Shown here in pieces: positions 18,152 to 25,681 of a stretch of 50,691 nt of DNA; position 1 is the first letter of the stretch, and each line of letters starts with the position of its first letter. Source of the stretch: Pseudomonas caricapapayae (lineage in GTDB: Bacteria > Pseudomonadota > Gammaproteobacteria > Pseudomonadales > Pseudomonadaceae); contig NZ_LJPW01000128.1 of assembly GCF_001400735.1 (NCBI RefSeq), positions 1-50,691 on the forward strand, in the 5' to 3' direction. The notes beneath the pieces are model-generated. The model had not been told where the DNA came from. It did not search any database and saw nothing but the letters and a program-made list of their open reading frames with translations. A program made the translations under genes and the position numbers.

Positions 18152-18330
18152 TTGGTGTTGTTGAATAGCTCATCGGCAAAGCGGTTACACGCCATCCCGG
18201 CTATTCGGGACTGGCCATAAGCCTTTGCCAGCTCTCTTGCTCGCGCGTCAGCCCTGCCGAGCAGGTAACCATCGCGGCACGGACGGCTGCCCTGCCTCAT
18301 TTGCAACTTTTGCTCGCCATTTGAGCCCAT
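18136..18330 (-). CDS. Small hypothetical protein
   Basis: A 64-residue candidate starting at ATG 18330 (or ATG 18300), with a pattern that looks protein-like (CRDGYLLGRADARARELAKAYG, then NRFADELF). It is charged, soluble, and overlaps the end of the plus-strand neighbour by 16 bp. The frame is open further upstream to 18558, but that part looks non-coding and would overlap the dprA-like gene. No family is recognised; it may be a small phage regulator or a spurious frame. Confidence 0.4.
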   Translation of the reverse strand: MGSNGEQKLQMRQGSRPCRDGYLLGRADARARELAKAYGQSRIAGMACNRFADELFNNTNQAGP

Positions 18331-18533
18331 GCCATCGATCCGTAGTTGCCAAGTCACCTTCACTTCCGAGGTTATTCTCAGGTAGAACACCATCCAACGT
18401 GCGTTTAATGCACCATTTATAATGACGCGAGGTGACCCATCGCGTACATTCAAGGTCACACCAAGGGACGTGTGACAGATTTCTGAGTTGCGCCTGAACC
18501 GCATCGATCCAGACCTTGCGAAGGAATGCCCTG

Positions 18534-19481
18534 ATGCATATTGCGATAGACAAAGCACCTATGATTTCAAGATCTACTCCCCTAAAACTCTTCAAGTCGC
18601 GGCCTATCGTGCCGCTTGAGGAGATTTGCGCCTATGAATCCTTGTGGCTGAATCAAGGGGCTTGGTTTGCCAATTTAGCCAACCTCTTCAGAGACAATCC
18701 CGGCGCGATCCCATCCGATTTGGTAGATGAAAGAAATGCCGAGGTCGCTCATGAAAGGCTCATGAGCGAGATAGGGAGTGATCAATTAGCCAAAACCGGG
18801 ATACGAGTCCATGGGGCAGGTGAGTACCCTCAGAAGCTGAGGGACGCGGACCATCCGGTTCAGTTGCTTTATTACCAGGGCAACTGGGAGTTGGTGGACA
18901 CCCCCGCCGTCGCAATTGTTGGCACTCGCTCTCCGTCCGATGAAGGTGCGTTTAACGCAGGCTTGATTGCGCACAAGCTAGTGAAGCACGGGTACACAAT
19001 CGTATCTGGGTTGGCAAAAGGAATTGACACGGCTGCGCACACTGCCGCCCTGCAGGCAGGGGGCAATACAATTGCCGTAATTGGTACCCCTCTGAACGAG
19101 TACTACCCCAAAGAAAACCGTGAGCTCCAGGACTTAATTGCTCATGAGCACCTCGTAATATCCCAGGTACCATTTCTCCGGTATCGCGATCAAAACTTTA
19201 AAACGAACAGGCTTTTCTTCCCTGCTCGAAACGTGACCATGTCTGCACTGACTAGCGCGACCATTATTGTTGAAGCTGGCAACACCTCCGGCACGCTGGT
19301 GCAGGCTCGAGCTGCTCTTGCGCAGAAGCGAAAGCTTTTCATTCTGGATAGCTGCTTTAGACGGGACGATTTAACTTGGCCTTCACGATTTGAAAAGCTT
19401 GGCGCGATCAGGGTCAAAAACGTAACTGATATCATTGGAATGCTCACGGATGACAAGACTGACCAGGCTGGACAACGATGA
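18534..19481 (+). CDS. DprA/Smf-like Rossmann-fold protein (ShosA-like)
   Basis: A 315-residue DprA-family protein. The diagnostic nucleotide-binding and DNA-binding segments are present in order: VAIVGTR (126-132), SGLAKGIDTAAH (158-169), AVIGTPLNEYYPKEN (181-195), FFPARN near 230 and the SGTLVQARAAL stretch near 252. True DprA loads RecA on incoming ssDNA. This copy is divergent and prophage-borne, and it overlaps a phosphoribosyltransferase gene by 32 bp. That pairing matches the ShosTA toxin-antitoxin/defence module as I recall it, where the DprA-like protein is the antitoxin. AAGGA eight bases before ATG 18534 fixes the start. The role is inferred from the pairing. Confidence 0.82.
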   Translation: MHIAIDKAPMISRSTPLKLFKSRPIVPLEEICAYESLWLNQGAWFANLANLFRDNPGAIPSDLVDERNAEVAHERLMSEIGSDQLAKTGIRVHGAGEYPQKLRDADHPVQLLYYQGNWELVDTPAVAIVGTRSPSDEGAFNAGLIAHKLVKHGYTIVSGLAKGIDTAAHTAALQAGGNTIAVIGTPLNEYYPKENRELQDLIAHEHLVISQVPFLRYRDQNFKTNRLFFPARNVTMSALTSATIIVEAGNTSGTLVQARAALAQKRKLFILDSCFRRDDLTWPSRFEKLGAIRVKNVTDIIGMLTDDKTDQAGQR

Positions 19482-20091
19482 ACGCTATCATCTCGCCGAT
19501 GACGATCATTGCTATCACTACGGAGAGTACACATCCGGGGGTGGCTTCAAAGCAGGCACTACAAATCAACAAATTTGGAATCTTAAGAGCAAGCCCACCT
19601 CAACAGACAAGGTTCTCTACTACAAATCAAAGGCCATTGACTATTGGGCGACCATGATTCTTGGATCGCTTGACTTGGCTGCTGCAGCCTCTAATACCAC
19701 CTTTGTTCCCATGCCTTGCTCCAAACCAGTTGGTCATCCCGACTACGATGACAGAATGTTGAAAATCCTACAGAAGCTTCTGGCCAAGTATCCGAGCTTG
19801 GACATTCGACCGGTGCTCATTCAAACCGAACTGAGGGAAAGCCAGCATGAGGGACTTCGCAAATCCCCTGATGAGCTATTAGAGACGCTTGGGCTAGATC
19901 CCGCGTTTCTATCTGTCCCTCTGAAATCACGGGTGGTGATTCTGGACGATGTCATTACTCTTGGCGCGTCATACACCGCAGCTAAAAGAGTTCTTCAGAA
20001 AGTGCCAGACGTACAACACGTGATCGGAATCTTCTTGGCAAAGACCGTGTGGGTGCCCAGTGAACTCGACGAGCTACTAAACTCTTTGTAG
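19450..20091 (+). CDS. Phosphoribosyltransferase-domain protein (ShosT-like toxin candidate)
   Basis: A 213-residue protein whose C-terminal half carries the 13-residue PRPP-binding motif of type I phosphoribosyltransferases at 162-174 (VVILDDVITLGAS), with two adjacent Asp. An upstream strand-loop (FVPMPCSKPVG, from residue 85) fits the ComF/PRTase fold. It is shorter than purine salvage enzymes and lacks their hood sequences. Its start overlaps the dprA-like gene by 32 bp, so the two are co-expressed. In ShosTA the PRTase protein is the toxin. Toxicity and phage defence are inferred, not shown. ATG 19450 is chosen over an in-frame TTG at 19435. Confidence 0.8.
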   Translation: MTRLTRLDNDERYHLADDDHCYHYGEYTSGGGFKAGTTNQQIWNLKSKPTSTDKVLYYKSKAIDYWATMILGSLDLAAAASNTTFVPMPCSKPVGHPDYDDRMLKILQKLLAKYPSLDIRPVLIQTELRESQHEGLRKSPDELLETLGLDPAFLSVPLKSRVVILDDVITLGASYTAAKRVLQKVPDVQHVIGIFLAKTVWVPSELDELLNSL

Positions 20092-20200
20092 AGAATCCCG
20101 GCAACCTCTATCCCCCGCCATCGCTTCTCTTTTGCTTGGATTTTATGCGTGCCTGCGCACCCATTTTCAAGCCGACTTTAGCGCTACCGGTGAGTGGGAA

Positions 20201-21442
20201 TTAAACTTTTCGGATACCGAACTGAGAAACCTTCACCACTGAGTTCTGCAACACGCCTGCTGCCAGGTACAGGCCCATGCGCGAGGTGATTACGGTTTCA
20301 CTCAGGTCAATCGTGCCGCGCTGCGTTTCCAATGCTCCGGAAAAGCTGGCCGGCATGGTGAACGGCTCTTGGTACTTGTCCATCGACCGATAGTAAAACG
20401 TGGACGACGCGCCGTTGACCGTCCTGGTGATGGTCAACTCAGCCTCCCAGGCCAGAATGCCGCGCGACGAACCCGTGATTTCCACCGCCGACACCATTTC
20501 GATAACGTCGCCGGCCGCCAGGTTGGTCTGTACCACGTTGGCCGTGGGTTGCATGTAGATGTAGCCGCCCGCCGCCATGTTGCCACGCAGCTCGATGCAC
20601 TGAGCCTCACCATAGGCGGCAGGCTCCTTGTACCACCGCGTGGTGATCCCGGTCAGGCCTGAGCCAACGGCCTTGTAGCCGTCCGCCAGAACCGAGCCGG
20701 CCACGGCGTTCACGCCAGCCGGGAGTGTGCCGCCAGTGCCCGCCATCAGCGGGTTGGCATTGAGGCAGCCGAACGGGCGAATGGCCGAGTAAATGTCGCC
20801 AGCATCCGTAGGCAGCGGGATGCCGGGGAATTCGAAGTTGGCGGTGATGATCGGCACCACCCGCAAACTGATGAACTCGGCACCCAGGAGATTCGGGTGC
20901 AGGCCTTCAACGGTCATTGCCTCTATGAAGCCGTCCCAGATATTCACGACCGGCACGAACTGGCTGACGTAGCTCAACACCCAGTCTTTGTAAGCGATCG
21001 CATCCGCCAGCGCCTGCCCGGTCAGCGCCCTGCTTCCGAAGCGCGGCGTGCCGGTGCCGACGATCAGGTACTTGCCGGGCGTGTTCATGAACGCCGTGAC
21101 GATCTTCATCACGTTGGCTTTCGTGTCGGCCAGGCTCATACCTGCCGTGGTGCTGTCGTTGGTGCGGGACAACAACAGCCACAGATCGGCCGTCGACGAC
21201 GCAATGCAGGCCGGTAACCGGGCGAGAAACTGCCCGGTGTGGTCGCCTACCTTGCCTTGATTGTCGACGTAGCTCGGGAACAGGCCGGTGCGCGCCGCGA
21301 TCCAGGCCGCGTAGCCATACGCCTCAGTACCGAAGGCCGTCGCCGCTATGGTGTGGCAGTTTCCCGAGAAGCTGTCGCCGAGCAGCCCCATGCCTCGGCG
21401 GATCAGTTGGCGACGCTGGGTTGGGTTAATCAGCAGGCTCAT
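20201..21442 (-). CDS. SGNH-hydrolase-like phage tail protein
   Basis: A 413-residue protein combining an N-terminal SGNH/GDSL-type esterase region with a C-terminal beta-rich region (about 245-413). The nucleophile motif GDS is at residues 22-24 (Ser24). A GLHPN motif near the end of the domain supplies His182, but the usual Asp three residues before it is Glu179. Such domains on phage tails deacetylate host surface polysaccharides. It is the last gene of the late operon and overlaps the small gene upstream by four bases. The hydrolase fold is moderately certain; its activity on O-antigen or exopolysaccharide is inferred. Confidence 0.75.
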   Translation of the reverse strand: MSLLINPTQRRQLIRRGMGLLGDSFSGNCHTIAATAFGTEAYGYAAWIAARTGLFPSYVDNQGKVGDHTGQFLARLPACIASSTADLWLLLSRTNDSTTAGMSLADTKANVMKIVTAFMNTPGKYLIVGTGTPRFGSRALTGQALADAIAYKDWVLSYVSQFVPVVNIWDGFIEAMTVEGLHPNLLGAEFISLRVVPIITANFEFPGIPLPTDAGDIYSAIRPFGCLNANPLMAGTGGTLPAGVNAVAGSVLADGYKAVGSGLTGITTRWYKEPAAYGEAQCIELRGNMAAGGYIYMQPTANVVQTNLAAGDVIEMVSAVEITGSSRGILAWEAELTITRTVNGASSTFYYRSMDKYQEPFTMPASFSGALETQRGTIDLSETVITSRMGLYLAAGVLQNSVVKVSQFGIRKV

Positions 21443-21657
21443 GCGTACACCTCAAATGCCGCGCCACCGGTTGGCACATAGCGGATTGTCGCTGGCGGAA
21501 TGCTCAGCTGATAGCCGCCGTCTTTCCAGAACGTGTCGGTATTGATCCAGCTATCACCGGCCTGAATCTGGACTGACACCGATCCGCCGTTCGCCTTCAC
21601 GGCCAGCGTCACTTTCATGGTGCGGTCATAGGTTTCTTGTTTCGTCACTGTCTGCAA
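21439..21657 (-). CDS. Small phage tail-associated protein
   Basis: A 72-residue protein with a beta-type pattern (TLAVKANGGSVSVQIQAGDSW) and no membrane segment. It overlaps the SGNH-type tail gene by ATGA, so the two are likely translated together and may interact, for example as a small fiber or baseplate accessory. No named family is recognised. The ATG at 21657 is the only good start. Confidence 0.7.
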   Translation of the reverse strand: MQTVTKQETYDRTMKVTLAVKANGGSVSVQIQAGDSWINTDTFWKDGGYQLSIPPATIRYVPTGGAAFEVYA

Positions 21658-21711
21658 AGCATTCCCCAGCGGCCTATGGCCTGAAATGGATTGGTTGAGG
21701 GGTGTCTGTGT

Positions 21712-22245
21712 TTACGCCAGCACCTTCAATGCCCGGGCGTACAGCTCTTGCCGATCAGCCAGGCCATTGGTGCCACCGTTGATGCGTCGGGTGATGGTCA
21801 AGAAGTCGCCCTTGTCGGCCAGCGTATTGAGCGCGGCCCGGTGCCAGAACCACGCCGCCGACATTGCAGCGTGCTGCGGCAGCTCGAGCAATTCGGGATG
21901 GTTGATCAGGTCCAGCCCCAGCGCCTCGGCGCACTCGGCGTAGTTCGCCCGCCCGGTGATCTGGATCAGGCCGCGCCCACGGTATTTGGAGCCATCGCCC
22001 GGCACGGTATTGCCCAGGTCTTTGCGCCCCTCGTACCCCAACTGCTGCGTAGTCGGCCCCCAAATCTCGCGGACGTAACGCAGTTGACCGGACTCATGAC
22101 CGACCTGGGCGATGAAGGCCGCGATGCGTAGCGGCGTCACGATCTGGTACTTGCTCATCGCTGTGTTGAGGACGGGTGCAAAAACGCCGGCTTTCTGGCC
22201 GGCGCTCGGGAGGATCTGCAGCAGTTGCTGAGATTTAATGGGCAT
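21712..22245 (-). CDS. GH19 chitinase-like endolysin
   Basis: A 177-residue glycoside hydrolase family 19 protein used by phages to cut peptidoglycan glycan strands at lysis. It shows the HES motif with catalytic Glu51 (AQVGHESGQL), a second acidic candidate at Glu60, and the GRGLIQITGRANY substrate-groove segment. There is no signal peptide, so it needs the holin made about 23 kb upstream. It is unusual in lying among the tail fiber genes rather than between holin and spanin. An intrinsic-terminator-like hairpin sits inside its 5' coding part. Confidence 0.9.
   Translation of the reverse strand: MPIKSQQLLQILPSAGQKAGVFAPVLNTAMSKYQIVTPLRIAAFIAQVGHESGQLRYVREIWGPTTQQLGYEGRKDLGNTVPGDGSKYRGRGLIQITGRANYAECAEALGLDLINHPELLELPQHAAMSAAWFWHRAALNTLADKGDFLTITRRINGGTNGLADRQELYARALKVLA
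22180..22204 (-). terminator. Terminator-like hairpin inside the endolysin coding sequence
   Basis: On the minus strand CGCCGGC (22204-22198) pairs with GCCGGCG (22191-22185) around six bases and is followed by five T (22184-22180). It lies about 14-22 codons into the endolysin gene and would stop leftward late transcription unless it is anti-terminated or covered by ribosomes. Confidence 0.5.
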
Positions 22246-22429
22246 GCGTGTTTATCTCCGGTCTAAAATAAGAAAAAGGCAAGCTAAAATGTTCATGCAT
22301 ACTTCAGATATTCTGGAAAATATCGAACCAATTATTTTTGTATTTCGTGGATGCTTGGCTAAAATCAGACCCACACCACCCAACTAGTTAATTTCTTTAG
22401 CAGTCAACACCACAACTGGGGCCACACAA

Positions 22430-23161
22430 ATGATAAAATCCTCACTAGGCGAATATACCGTACACTTGGAAGGAAATGAAAATGGCTATACAAAAAGGAT
22501 ATCTCTAGGCGATACAGCAGTAGGATTCAAATTAATAAACACCAATCTATCTAGGCATCTTTGCGCACTACAATCAATGTGCCATGAACTTAAAGAACTA
22601 TACGAAGACCTAACTTATACATGGACAAAATGGATGAATTCAGAACTGGGGGCTCATCCCTACGTAAATGCTTACGACCGAACAAATCCATTACACATAC
22701 TTTTACGTAACGTTTATATTTCTGCACTAGTAAGTTACTCCAAATGTTTTACCAGCTCTGATTCCGGGAGAAAGTTTAGACTGCAAGACAAGCAAATAAA
22801 AAAACATTACTCAAAAGAAGAATTTTCTGTTCACCGAAACATATTAAGATTACGAAACGACTGGGTTGCGCATGGAGGCACGAGTGAAAACGAAGATGCC
22901 CATACTCTATTAATACAGAACCCACACAACAATCAGACCTTGTTGAGCGTGAGTGTAAACATTAAGCACCTTCCGGATTCAAAATCATTAGAAAAGATAA
23001 AAGATGCGACACTTAAGCTACTCACAATATGTACAGCCCTCAGAAATGAAAAGTTCGAGGAGCTATTAAAAGCAATTAACACCCATTCACCCGTCACCAA
23101 CAACGCATTACAATACGAGCTACGCGTAAACGCTAATACTGAGGCCGTCGCAGAACAGTAA
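22430..23161 (+). CDS. HEPN-like hypothetical protein (accessory cargo)
   Basis: A 243-residue, mostly helical protein that is clearly richer in A and T than its phage neighbours and faces against the late operon. It contains RNDWVAH at residues 142-148, an R-x5-H arrangement with N after R, as in HEPN ribonucleases of toxin and Abi systems; a cluster of basic residues precedes it (KQIKKHYSKEE). No signal peptide or membrane segment is seen. Composition, orientation and motif suggest a horizontally acquired defence or toxin gene, but the HEPN call rests on one motif. The upstream Shine-Dalgarno sequence is weak. Confidence 0.6.
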   Translation: MIKSSLGEYTVHLEGNENGYTKRISLGDTAVGFKLINTNLSRHLCALQSMCHELKELYEDLTYTWTKWMNSELGAHPYVNAYDRTNPLHILLRNVYISALVSYSKCFTSSDSGRKFRLQDKQIKKHYSKEEFSVHRNILRLRNDWVAHGGTSENEDAHTLLIQNPHNNQTLLSVSVNIKHLPDSKSLEKIKDATLKLLTICTALRNEKFEELLKAINTHSPVTNNALQYELRVNANTEAVAEQ

Positions 23162-23199
23162 ACTAATGCAATGTAGTTCGAAAAAATTGACTTTTGGGA

Positions 23200-24495
23200 T
23201 CAGGATACGGTCGGCGTCGATTGTTTCGACGCCTTTACTGCTAGCAGTTCGGCGCGTAGCTCCTTTACAGCGCCCATCAGGTCAGTGATCAACGCCATTG
23301 GATCGAGCTGTTGAATGCGAGCGTCGCCGTTTTCGTCGACGCCGTCCTTCTCCCCGGTGACGGCAAGCGGGTTAACTTCCTGGGCTTCGTGGGCGATCAG
23401 GCCTTGATAGACTCTGCCGTCGCCTCGAAACACGTCGCCAAACACTTTGCGCTCATAGGTAACAAGGCGATATGCGTCAATCCTGTCCAAATAGGACGGG
23501 ACCTTTAGATCCTTGATGAGCTTCTTGATCCGGTAGTCGGATGTAAAAAGCGTCATTGTCCCGACATAGGTATTGTCGATATACACATCGACGTTATTGC
23601 CAGTCCAGTTGAAATTATAAACGGTTGTTCCTCGACTTCCGCCGAAGCCAGTACGGCACCACGTACCGGACGAAGCAAACCGCCCGATAAGCCCCAGCGT
23701 TCCAGAGACATCGTTCATGAGACGGACATCGTAATCCGTCGCGGTCTTGTTGTAGTGGAAGTCGATATAAGGCGTTGCGCCTGAAAGTTCTATTGAGCCA
23801 AATGAAACGGAATTTTCAGGCCCCATGCCAAGGCCCGCCCGAGCAGTTGCCTGCGTGTTACCACCTGTGCCGCCAGAGGCCACCGCAATGGGCGCGGCAG
23901 TCACGCTCAACTGAGGTACCGAGAGTACCCCGCCGTAGCTGTACGACATACTGGGGCCGGTCTCAGTGTTCCCGGCATTCACAGATCGCCAAGTGAACCC
24001 GCCAGCACCGCCACCGCGGTTTACAATAAAGTGGCCCTCACCCTGCGAACCCGAGTTCCAGCCCAGGTATAGACCTTGATTGTTGTAAAGCGCGCTTGCC
24101 TGCTGCACGCCAACCTCGGACAGCAGTGCCCTGCCGTCAGTGCGACCTGTGCCGCCTTTAGCTATCGGCAAAGTATCGAAGTTGCCCGTAGTACCGAGCG
24201 CTGCCAGTTTACCGCCCCACAACTGATTCACCGAGTTGAACGAATCCGTCAGCGCCTTGGGGTAGCCCTGAACCGGCTCAATGGAATAAGCAGCACCGCT
24301 GACAGTCGCGCCCGCGTAGGCCGGGAGAATCGCGAGCACGGTTTCGCTGACGATGTTGGCGACCTCGTAACGCCTACCGTCAGGCCCGTTGAACGCATCG
24401 CCGACCCGCGAGGTAGATGCGAAGGTGGTACCTGTACCGGTGACAGTTGTGGAATTTTGGGTGACGGCAACTGTGCCGTTTCTCGACCAAGGCAT
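23200..24495 (-). CDS. Tail fiber/spike protein with S74 intramolecular chaperone
   Basis: A 431-residue tail protein. The N-terminus (about 1-100) is a compact beta domain typical of phage fiber attachment. The middle has Gly/Thr-rich repeats (IAKGGTGRTDGRA and VASGGTGGNTQATARAGLG). The last 120 residues form a peptidase S74 / intramolecular chaperone domain, beginning near TSDYRIKKLIKDL and including GLIAHEAQEV. S74 domains trimerise fibers and then cleave themselves off. It binds host surface structures and helps set host range. The terminal coiled coil (LMGAVKELRAELLAVKAS) fits the family. Confidence 0.85.
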   Translation of the reverse strand: MPWSRNGTVAVTQNSTTVTGTGTTFASTSRVGDAFNGPDGRRYEVANIVSETVLAILPAYAGATVSGAAYSIEPVQGYPKALTDSFNSVNQLWGGKLAALGTTGNFDTLPIAKGGTGRTDGRALLSEVGVQQASALYNNQGLYLGWNSGSQGEGHFIVNRGGGAGGFTWRSVNAGNTETGPSMSYSYGGVLSVPQLSVTAAPIAVASGGTGGNTQATARAGLGMGPENSVSFGSIELSGATPYIDFHYNKTATDYDVRLMNDVSGTLGLIGRFASSGTWCRTGFGGSRGTTVYNFNWTGNNVDVYIDNTYVGTMTLFTSDYRIKKLIKDLKVPSYLDRIDAYRLVTYERKVFGDVFRGDGRVYQGLIAHEAQEVNPLAVTGEKDGVDENGDARIQQLDPMALITDLMGAVKELRAELLAVKASKQSTPTVS

Positions 24496-24511
24496 GGGGC
24501 TTCCTTAAAAT

Positions 24512-25378
24512 TCAGTTGTAAGGGAACGGCAGGTTCGCTGTCGGTACGACGAGCGCCTGCGGGTATCGATCCAGGGGAAGATTGGCCAGGGAGCCGGGTA
24601 TGCTGTACTGGTTGCTGGACAAGTCGATACTCGACGTAGCGCCAGCTGGTGCGAAGATGAAGCTGATACCGTCTGTGCGGCCATAAGCCCCTTCCGAGAA
24701 GCCGATGACTTTGGCGTTTACGCCCGTCAGTGATCCATCGATAAAGCCCGAAGCGCCACGAGACCAAGGCAGGCAAGCCGCATATTCGATCCCTTGACCA
24801 ATCGGTACATCAACGACGAAGTGGCTCTGGAAATCGACAGAGGCTGTCTGGGCCCGAATCGCCTGCCAGCTCCCTCCGGCATAGGGCTGAGCGCGGCGTC
24901 CCCATGCATCCGCCGCGCCTGGCGCTGGAGCCTGAACAGCCGCAACAACGTTTAACGGTGGCTGCAGGGAATTGAAGGTACAGACGGCCTGATCAGTGAA
25001 GGTCTTCAGGTATGGCGATCCGGCGATGTTGTCTGCCATCAGATCGAACACGTAGGCTTTGGTCGCCGTACTTGCCGCACTGAAGTGGAACGTCATGGTC
25101 GCCCCACTGATCGAGGTTCCCTGCAGGCAGCCTTTACCGACCAGAAAGACAATGGGCGATCGAGGATTATTCACAGTGATAGTGAACATCTGATCGCCCG
25201 CACGCGTACTGTCTATGTAGCTGCCGCCCTGATCAGGATCGTTCGTAACCGATCTCAGCACTCGCCGCTGCCATACTTCGCCAGCGGCCAAGTAAGCGCT
25301 TTTGACAAGTCCATAACAGATGCGGGAAGTATCAAAGAGCAGCTCACCGGTATCTTTATTTACAACCAATGAAGGCAT
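24512..25378 (-). CDS. Phage tail-tip/fiber-region protein
   Basis: A 288-residue protein opening with PSLVVNKDTGELLFDTSRICYGLVKSGY-like sequence, found next to J-type proteins in lambdoid prophages of Pseudomonas. It is beta-rich, without membrane segments. The start is taken at ATG 25378, which overlaps the stop of the preceding gene as TGATG; the frame upstream to 25405 is only open by chance. It is probably a structural part of the tail tip or fiber. The precise role is unknown. Confidence 0.72.
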   Translation of the reverse strand: MPSLVVNKDTGELLFDTSRICYGLVKSAYLAAGEVWQRRVLRSVTNDPDQGGSYIDSTRAGDQMFTITVNNPRSPIVFLVGKGCLQGTSISGATMTFHFSAASTATKAYVFDLMADNIAGSPYLKTFTDQAVCTFNSLQPPLNVVAAVQAPAPGAADAWGRRAQPYAGGSWQAIRAQTASVDFQSHFVVDVPIGQGIEYAACLPWSRGASGFIDGSLTGVNAKVIGFSEGAYGRTDGISFIFAPAGATSSIDLSSNQYSIPGSLANLPLDRYPQALVVPTANLPFPYN

Positions 25379-25680
25379 CAGTAATACCCATAGTAGATTC
25401 GACAATTTGCCGAGAAGTACCCCCAGCCGTTTGTGTTGTAGGAGTAAGCCCAGGACAGCGAAGTACCTGATAGCGTGACACCCGGCTTCTTGCCTTTTTC
25501 CCGCTGTAGGTCAACTAGCGGGACGACAATAAAGTAGGCGCTCTTACCGGCCGGCGGCGCTGGAATGGTCACCGCCCCATTAACGCTATTGGTATCAACG
25601 CTGCCCATGGTCTGACTGAGCTTCATGGTCATATCAACCAGCACTCGCCCATCAGGTGTCTTAATTGTTATTCCAGTCAT
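25378..25680 (-). CDS. Small tail-tip region protein
   Basis: A 100-residue beta-type protein (ITIKTPDGRVLVDMTMKL, then AYSYNTNGWGYFS) ending in an aromatic YYGYY tail. It starts 1 bp after the J-type gene stop and couples to the next gene by TGATG. Similar short proteins lie between J and fiber genes in Pseudomonas phages. No domain is named; a structural role at the tail tip is inferred from position. Confidence 0.72.
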   Translation of the reverse strand: MTGITIKTPDGRVLVDMTMKLSQTMGSVDTNSVNGAVTIPAPPAGKSAYFIVVPLVDLQREKGKKPGVTLSGTSLSWAYSYNTNGWGYFSANCRIYYGYY

Positions 25681-25681
25681 G

